Below, one piece after another: positions 57,801 through 64,000 of a stretch of 64,000 nucleotides of DNA (position 1 is its first letter; every line of letters begins with the position of its first letter). Under the pieces are notes generated by a model that saw only the letters and a list, made by a program, of their open reading frames with translations, was not told the DNA's origin and searched no databases. The translations under genes were made by a program, and so were the position numbers. Source of the stretch: Strix aluco (taxonomy: Eukaryota; Chordata; Aves; Strigiformes; Strigidae). The stretch lies in NCBI RefSeq assembly GCF_031877795.1, contig NC_133955.1, positions 2,170,001 to 2,234,000 on the forward strand. Direction: 5' to 3'.

Positions 57801-59019
57801 CGGGGATGCAGTGCCCAGGATGGGACGGGAGAAGACAAGCTGAGCCACCCCCCGACCATCCCACCGCACACAGACGCGTGCGAACGCGACAGCATCTGCT
57901 GAGTTAATGCATTTCGCAGCCCCACTGTGCAGCTGCCTCCCCCACTGCCCCGCTCAGCAGAGCCAAAATGTGTCGGGGGCTTCCAGGTTTCAAGGGTTGA
58001 CGACCAGGGGGGGCCGTTTCCGCACGGCGGGAGTGGGGGTGAACACAGACCCTGCGACATCTGCTCTTGCTCAAAAATCCCGGGAGCAACAGGCCAGGTC
58101 TGCGATGCAGCAGGAACGTGGGGCCAAATGAATGATGCGACTGGCTTCGGAGAGTTTTGGCCCAGACAGAAGTTTATCCACATGTCATCCATCCGAGCGT
58201 TGGGCTGCGCGACGGCTCCTGGCCGAGGGCTTGATCCGGTCTGAGGGGTCTGCTGGGGGGATCCTCGGGCCCTTGGCAGCACTGAGGTTTTGGGAAGGTT
58301 TAGGGGAGATTTTGCGGAGGTTTGGGGAGGTTTGGGGGGTGTTGAAGCTTTTGGGAGGTGCAATGGGAGATGTTGCTTTTTGGTGACCCAGGGCTCTGCG
58401 GCGCCCGGCGGCTCCTGTGCCACGGGGGGAGCAGGGAGGCTGAGGAGAGCGTGAGACCCCCCCAGGCACAACCCAAACCCTCCTCCCCGGCGGGTCTTTG
58501 CGACAGGGACATCTGGAGGAGGTTCAGCGAGGTGTCACCCCACGGCGGGGCAGCCCTGCCTTGGTCACCCAAGGGTGCGGGGGACACTGGGAGGTGACAG
58601 GCAGTGCTGTTGGGGGGACAGATGGCACCAGGCTCTGGACAGATGGTACCGGCCCCAGACAGACAGCCGCAGGACGGGGGAGGCCGTGTGACCCCGGACG
58701 GGCTGGGCTGGTCCCTGCGGACTTGCTCTGCTGGCCCCGGGCAGGCGGTGGTGGCCCAAAGGGGACAGGCAGCACTGGCCACGGGCAGGGTGCGGGCACT
58801 GCCGGCCCGGGGGGGACACACCGGCCTGCGGGGGGGACGGACACCGGGTCCGGGAGAGGCACAGGCCCGGAGGAGGGGTGCACCGGCTGGGGGAGGCGGT
58901 GCCGCCCGGGGATGGTGATACCGGCCCGGGAAGGCCACACCGGCTCCGGTCGGGGCATCGGTCCCGGGAGGAGGCACCAGGCGGGGAGGCGGTACCGGCT
59001 GCGGAGACGGTACCGGGCG

Positions 59020-59190
59020 GGGGGTGACACCGGGCGGGGGGCGACAGGGGCCGGGGGGTGACAGGGACCGGGGGGGTGACAGGGGCCGGGGGGGTGACAC
59101 GGGCCGGGGGAGTGACAGGGGCCGCGGGGTGACAGGGGCCGGGGGGGTGACACTGGCCGGGGGGTGGCAGGGGCCGGGGGGGCGGTACCG
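59020..59190. repeat. About 20-bp G-rich minisatellite
   Basis: Repeated GGGCCGGGGGGGTGACAGG-type units on the + strand; strong potential for G-quadruplex formation. Confidence 0.85.
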
Positions 59191-59602
59191 GGCGGGGGCG
59201 GCGCCGCGGGGCGGAGCTGTCCAGCACCGGCGCCTCCTGAACGTCCCCAGCGCCGCGAACCGGGGCCGCCCCCGCTGCCCCCCGACCCCCCGGCCCTGCC
59301 GGTGCCCCAGCGGGGTGGGGACGGGGGTCGGGGCTGGCTCCTCCGCCCCGAGCCGGCACCGGGCAGCCCCGATGTCCCCCCACGGGGGGTCCTGCCCGGC
59401 GGAGGGGACACCGCTGCCCCGAGCCCCCCCCGCCCCCGGCTCAGGGGATGTCACAGGCAGTAACAGCCTCAGGGACAGACCTGCGAGGTGGGGACGGGGT
59501 GGTGGGACAGGGAAGGGCCATGGGGCCGCGTGGTCCATGGCACCAGGAGCCGGGATGTTCCCAGATGCTGTGGCCAGGGAGAGGCCTTCGGCGTCGGGGC
59601 TC

Positions 59603-59667
59603 CTCGCACCGACCCTCACACAGACCCTCGCACTGACCCCCACACTGACCCTCGCACTGACCCTTGC
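59603..59667. repeat. 12-bp tandem repeat
   Basis: Five units of CTCGCACTGACC/CTCACACTGACC. Confidence 0.9.
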
Positions 59668-62600
59668 ATGGCTCCCGGGGTCTGTCCCAGCCCCGGAGCA
59701 TCCATCCTCATCCCCGCGGCAGGATTTGTACCAGACAAAGCCCAGCCTGGGTAGAGCTCAATTTCACTGCCACATACGGGGCTTTTGGCGGCAGAGACTG
59801 CTGCGGTCGGTCCAGCTGAGAGCTAAACTTTGCTCAGAGCAAGGTTTTATTAAAGTAGGCTAAATGCTTAATGGGATTGCCATGGAGTGGCTAAAGCAGA
59901 GATTAGTGCTGTGGCTGCAGGGCTGGGCATCTCTGCTCCGACAACAGGCGGTTTCTGTCCTTCTCCGCCCGCCCCAACCCGCAGCTCATCTCTCAGCAAC
60001 TCCCAGAGCCCCCCGGCATCGTGCTGTGGGGAAACAGCCAGCCAGGGCAGGCAGAGCTGGGGCTGCCCGGGTCTCCTCTCCCACCCGCTTGCCCATCTGC
60101 TGCCTGTACCCAGGAGAACCACCTGCCTGCACCCAGCCTGGGCCGTCGAACCAGCCAGCCCCAGCATTACCCCTCCGGAGGGACAGGGAGAGGGAAAGCG
60201 GTGAGACCTCCCCGGGGGAAGGACCCAGCCTGAGGCCCCGGCAATGCGGGTGGTGGCAATGTCCCAGGCTGTGACACCGGCTGGCGGGCAGGCCAGGGCT
60301 CGGCCAGGGTGTGGGGGCTGGAGAGACGGGGCTGGCAGCTGAATCGGCAGCTTGTTCTTCTCTGAAGGCTCCTTCCTGCCCCTGCTCCCTCTGTTTCTCT
60401 TAGGAAAGTTTTATGTCCCTTGTGTCACAAGGAGCCTTTTCTTTGTCATCCTTCCCGAGCGTGCCGGGCAGGAGGCCGCGCTGGAGCACAGCCATCCCTG
60501 AAGGCAGCTTGGGGCCGGATCCTGCGCAGGGCTGTGAGGTGCATGTGGCAGCTTCGAGGGGTGTCATGGCACCAGGATCTGTCCCTTGGCAAGGTCTCAG
60601 CTCCTCGGGCCATTCACACACGGGGGTTCATCCCCGGGCTGCCCCCCTCCCTCCTCACCCTTAAACACTGAGGATGCTTTGCAGCCCCCAAGCACCCCCG
60701 CAGGGACATCCAGAGCCATCAGCTCTGCTGCAGCACCCCCCCCCCCCTCCCCTCCCCATGCTGCTGGTCCTGCGGGTGTCTCCAGGACGGCTCCCGGTTT
60801 ACAGAGCTGCTCTGCAGCCCCACACACCCAGAGAAAGCTCCATCCTCCTTGATTCCTATTTATCAGCCTGGTTTCAGCTCTCTCACCCCTAGCAGAGGCT
60901 GTGTCAGGGTGGGGAAACTGAGGCACGGAGCAGCAGCAAGATGCCAGCAGAGGCTGAAGTGTTTAATAACTTTTTGCATCACTAAGAGTTCATGCTCAGA
61001 CTCCTGCCACAATTATCCCAGGGGTGCAGGATGAAGTTTCATCCCCAGCAGGGATTTCTCAGCTGCCAGAGATAAGAGAAGTGAATATTATCTGGTTTGT
61101 AAAAGTCACCCCAAAACACTTCGGGAACAGAGCGAAATGCTTGCAGAGCTGTTAGCTGTTCTCTCGAGACCATGGGAGAGCTGGAGGTTGGATCCCTCCG
61201 AGGCATCGCGGAGGATTCAGGGGCTCTGGCCGCTCAGCGTAGCCCCAGCACAGAGCCGGGAACGGTGGGGGGGCCCAGAGCCATGGGAGCGGCTGTTCCC
61301 AGCTCTGCTCAGGTGAGAGAAGTCTCCAGAGCAGATCTGCTTTGATGCTGGGGATGCTCCAGTGACCCCTCACATGCAAAATTGGGACACGAAATGAGAC
61401 TTGGGCTCCAGGTCCCTGTATTAATTTCTGGCTGCCAAAATTGCACGTGTGAGATGCATTTGGACACCAGGCTGAGGAAGTAGCTCGAGCTCCGAGCACA
61501 ACAGATGCCACTTTGAAGGAGATGCCTTCAGGGATGTGCTGGGTTGTGTTTGTCCTGGGATGAAGGACATGGCTCAGCCAAGGCTGTTTCATTTTCCTTC
61601 AGTGTGAAGCCCATGTCTCTGTGGATGGCATCATCCCAAGGGATCAGAAACCACCTCGTCTCCAGGTTTAAAATTCAGGGAAAACTGAAGTTCAGTTCTG
61701 TAGCCAGTAGATACTGGCCCAGAGCTCCAGACCCGAGCTCTGGAGGTAGCTGGGACAAGCATCCTCCCCCCAACCAGGATATGAGCATCTCTGGCTGCCA
61801 GGGAGGCTCAGCCCCGGCGCCCAGGCAGGGCTCTGCTGCCTGCAGCACTGCTGTGACTTCTCCAAAGTATCCCCTGTGCTAAAATACCTTTCGTGCATTT
61901 GCTGCCTTCCACCAGCACCAGACCCAGTGATCCCAAGTTGTTACATGGGGAGGTGACAGGGCCAAAAATCCATCTGGCAGCTGGAAGTCCCAGAATTAAA
62001 ACATCAGGTGCAAGTTTTTTGTGCTCACGTTACCCAGAGGATGAGCAGCAGCCGGTACCCGAGAGACAGAGAGACACAGAGATCCTGTGGCCAGGTTGGA
62101 TTAAGCGAGAAAGTAATTTCCCTTTCGAGCTAATTGCAGAGGAGCCGCCTGTGTCTATCTAGGTCAAGCCATAACCTGCTTTAGCGGGGCAAAGCGGCGG
62201 CAGGACGCCAGCGTGACACAGTGTGGCACGGCGCTCGCCTGCTCCCCTGCCACCGCAGCACATGGGGCACACGCCGGGGGGGACCCGCTCCCTGGGGGCA
62301 GAGTTTGGGTGGGGTAGAAATCAATCTGGAGGCAAATGAAGAATTTGTGTGGAAGAAGAATGGGCTGAATCTCTCCCGGGAATGGTTCTAGTTTGTGCTT
62401 GTTGCTAAAATGATGGGATGAGTAGGAGGACTGCTTGGCACAGGAGCGGCTCCTCCTGGGGCTGATGGGGGAAACAGGGACTTGGTGGAAATTGCTCTGG
62501 TTTATCCCTTTAGTGGCATCCCTGGGTGCAGGACCCCAGCCCGAGGGTCCGGCTGGTGTTACAGCCTGGGGGAGCGGGGCTGCAAACACATGTCCCCTTG

Positions 62601-64000
62601 CCCAGCCCCAGGGAAGCCCCCGTGTCACCCGGGGTGACCCATTCTGCGTGCAGCAAAGCGATGGGTGTCCTCTGAGACCCCCAAGGTGTGTGCTGCAAGG
62701 AGGGGACGGCTCCAGAGCCTGGCTCCCAGTAGGTGTTGGCATCTCCTAGAAAACCTCAGCCCTGCAAGCACAAGAGGAGGATTGATTTTTTTGTGGCCAA
62801 TGTGGCAGCTTTGGCTCCTGCTGCAGCCGCGGCATTGCAGAGAAGTGGCTGCTGGTGGGCTTGGAGAGAAGAAATGGAAGTTGTGTCCATGAGAGGGAAG
62901 TCCAAAGTGAATAGACCGGGGAAAAAATCTATAAAACCTGGTTACAGCCCCAATGCCATGTGTCCGGTGATCAGTCAGGACTGGAGGGGTGTTGCATGCT
63001 GGTGACGCTCAGAAGGTGATAGTGAAGGTAAGGTCGTAGCATAAATCTAGATGATTTTTTTTTTGCTTCTGAGTTAGTTAAGAGGAGCTCAAGACCGGCT
63101 TTATGGAGGCAGTGGCAGATGATCTCCCTCTGTGTTAGGAGAAAACCCGCCAGCAGCAGCCCCTGGGGCTGGAGATGTTCGTGCAAGGACCTCAAGGGTG
63201 AAATCGGTGAGTTGTGGTCGGTGGTTTAACCACTCGTGTCTGCAAGGCCAGAGCTTTGCTGGCTCACGGCCCCATCCCGGGCATCCTCGCACTTATGGGG
63301 AGGAAGGTCAACCCCCATCAGCATTTGCACAAGGTGTTTTGCAGCTCAAGGCTATGAATGGCTCTGGCCCCAGACACAGCGCTCCTGGGGCAAGGGACTG
63401 AGATAAAGAGAGTGAAAAAAAGTGCAAAATTGGGGTTTGTAAGTGTGGGTTGTGGGGCACAACCTGGAAAAGGCCTGAAGGGTTGAGGGGAGCCGGTTGA
63501 TGCTGCTGTTTGCTGCAGGTTGGGCTGCAAAGCAGGGTTGGGAGCATTGTGCCCGTGGGGATGTGCTGGTCTCCAGCTCCTGGCTGGTGCTGGGTGCTGG
63601 GTGCTGAGCCCCAGCTGCTGTGCTCCTAGGAGCGACCCTTGTGGGTGCAAGGACATCCCACGGGTGCAGGGAAAGCCCTGCATGGCCTCCGCCTGGCTCC
63701 TGCCGCCTGCCCCCCAGCACCCCTGGGTGCAGGCTGGTGCCAGCACAGGGCCCCTCACTGGGGCCTGGGGTTGCCCACCGGGGCCAGATCCAGACCGATT
63801 TGCCAGCGCGGAGGTGGCAGAGCCCCAGTGCCCGTCTCCATCTCACCCCTCGCAGCGGCGTGGGGACGGATCGGTCCCAGACACCCCCAAATGCCTTGTC
63901 CCAGGGCTTCCTCCTTCCACCGGTGCCGTGGGGAGGTGGAGACGTCTGAGCCAGGATGTGGGGAGACAGAAAACCTCCCCGGCCATTTCAGAGGCCTCAG

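Larger units (their letters stand above)
52100..64000. other. GC-rich flank beyond RNPEP promoter, no coding exon recognised
   Basis: About 12 kb of GC-rich sequence with many minisatellites and homopolymer runs (for example G11 at 52406-52416). Many long ORFs occur on both strands, as expected from stop-poor GC-rich DNA. None resembles TIMM17A, LMOD1 or other genes near RNPEP in human. Confidence 0.6.

Noticed and set aside
58300-59643. 447-codon minus-strand ORF and overlapping frames
   Set aside because: Pro/Arg/Ser-rich translation of a G-rich minisatellite; no conserved domain.

Overview
This is vertebrate nuclear DNA, most likely from a bird. It holds two complete, intron-rich, highly conserved vertebrate genes. 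It also carries at least five CR1 LINE copies; three of these end in the avian-style 3' tail that reads, in antisense, as repeats of CAGAATCA. There are many GC-rich minisatellites, as is usual on avian microchromosomes. I see no prokaryotic, viral or CRISPR-like features.

Layout. Positions 1-2110: no gene recognised. Positions 2110-3150: CpG-rich promoter and first exons of LZTR1 (+ strand), whose 21 coding exons run to the stop codon at 38078-38080. The joined reading frame is 837 codons, every intron phase agrees, and the predicted protein follows known LZTR1 end to end (Kelch repeats, then two BTB/BACK modules). Intron 9 is 9.4 kb and carries an old antisense CR1. Intron 14 carries a younger CR1. 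Intron 18 has textbook U12-type (minor spliceosome) splice signals. Positions 38.1-41.8 kb: intergenic, with the LZTR1 3'UTR and poly(A) signals, an abrupt rise in GC content near 38.9 kb, one CR1 copy and a 43-bp minisatellite.

Positions 41894-50827, minus strand: RNPEP (aminopeptidase B), 11 coding exons, 630 codons, with GGMEN, HEISH-(18)-E and PYEKG intact. It is converging on LZTR1, so the two 3' ends face each other. Its intron 1 holds a higher-order C/G-rich minisatellite; its introns 5 and 10 hold CR1 copies, one of which is interrupted by a GGAT-type microsatellite. A GC-box-rich promoter lies at 50828-50970.

Positions 51-64 kb: very GC-rich, with many short tandem repeats and no coding exon I can recognise. 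Two spots look like possible promoters or first exons: a CpG-rich block ending in a splice-donor-like site near 51664, and a TATA/MEF2-like element at 54097-54106 followed by a 27-C run and an ATG in good Kozak context.

The two genes have unrelated jobs: LZTR1 is a CUL3 ubiquitin-ligase adaptor for RAS-family GTPases, and RNPEP is a zinc exopeptidase. They are not neighbours in human (22q11 and 1q32), so their adjacency, together with the composition step between them, is the main structural question raised here. I found no convincing undescribed biological system. The best leads are the U12 intron, the LZTR1-RNPEP junction and the 54.1-kb promoter-like element.
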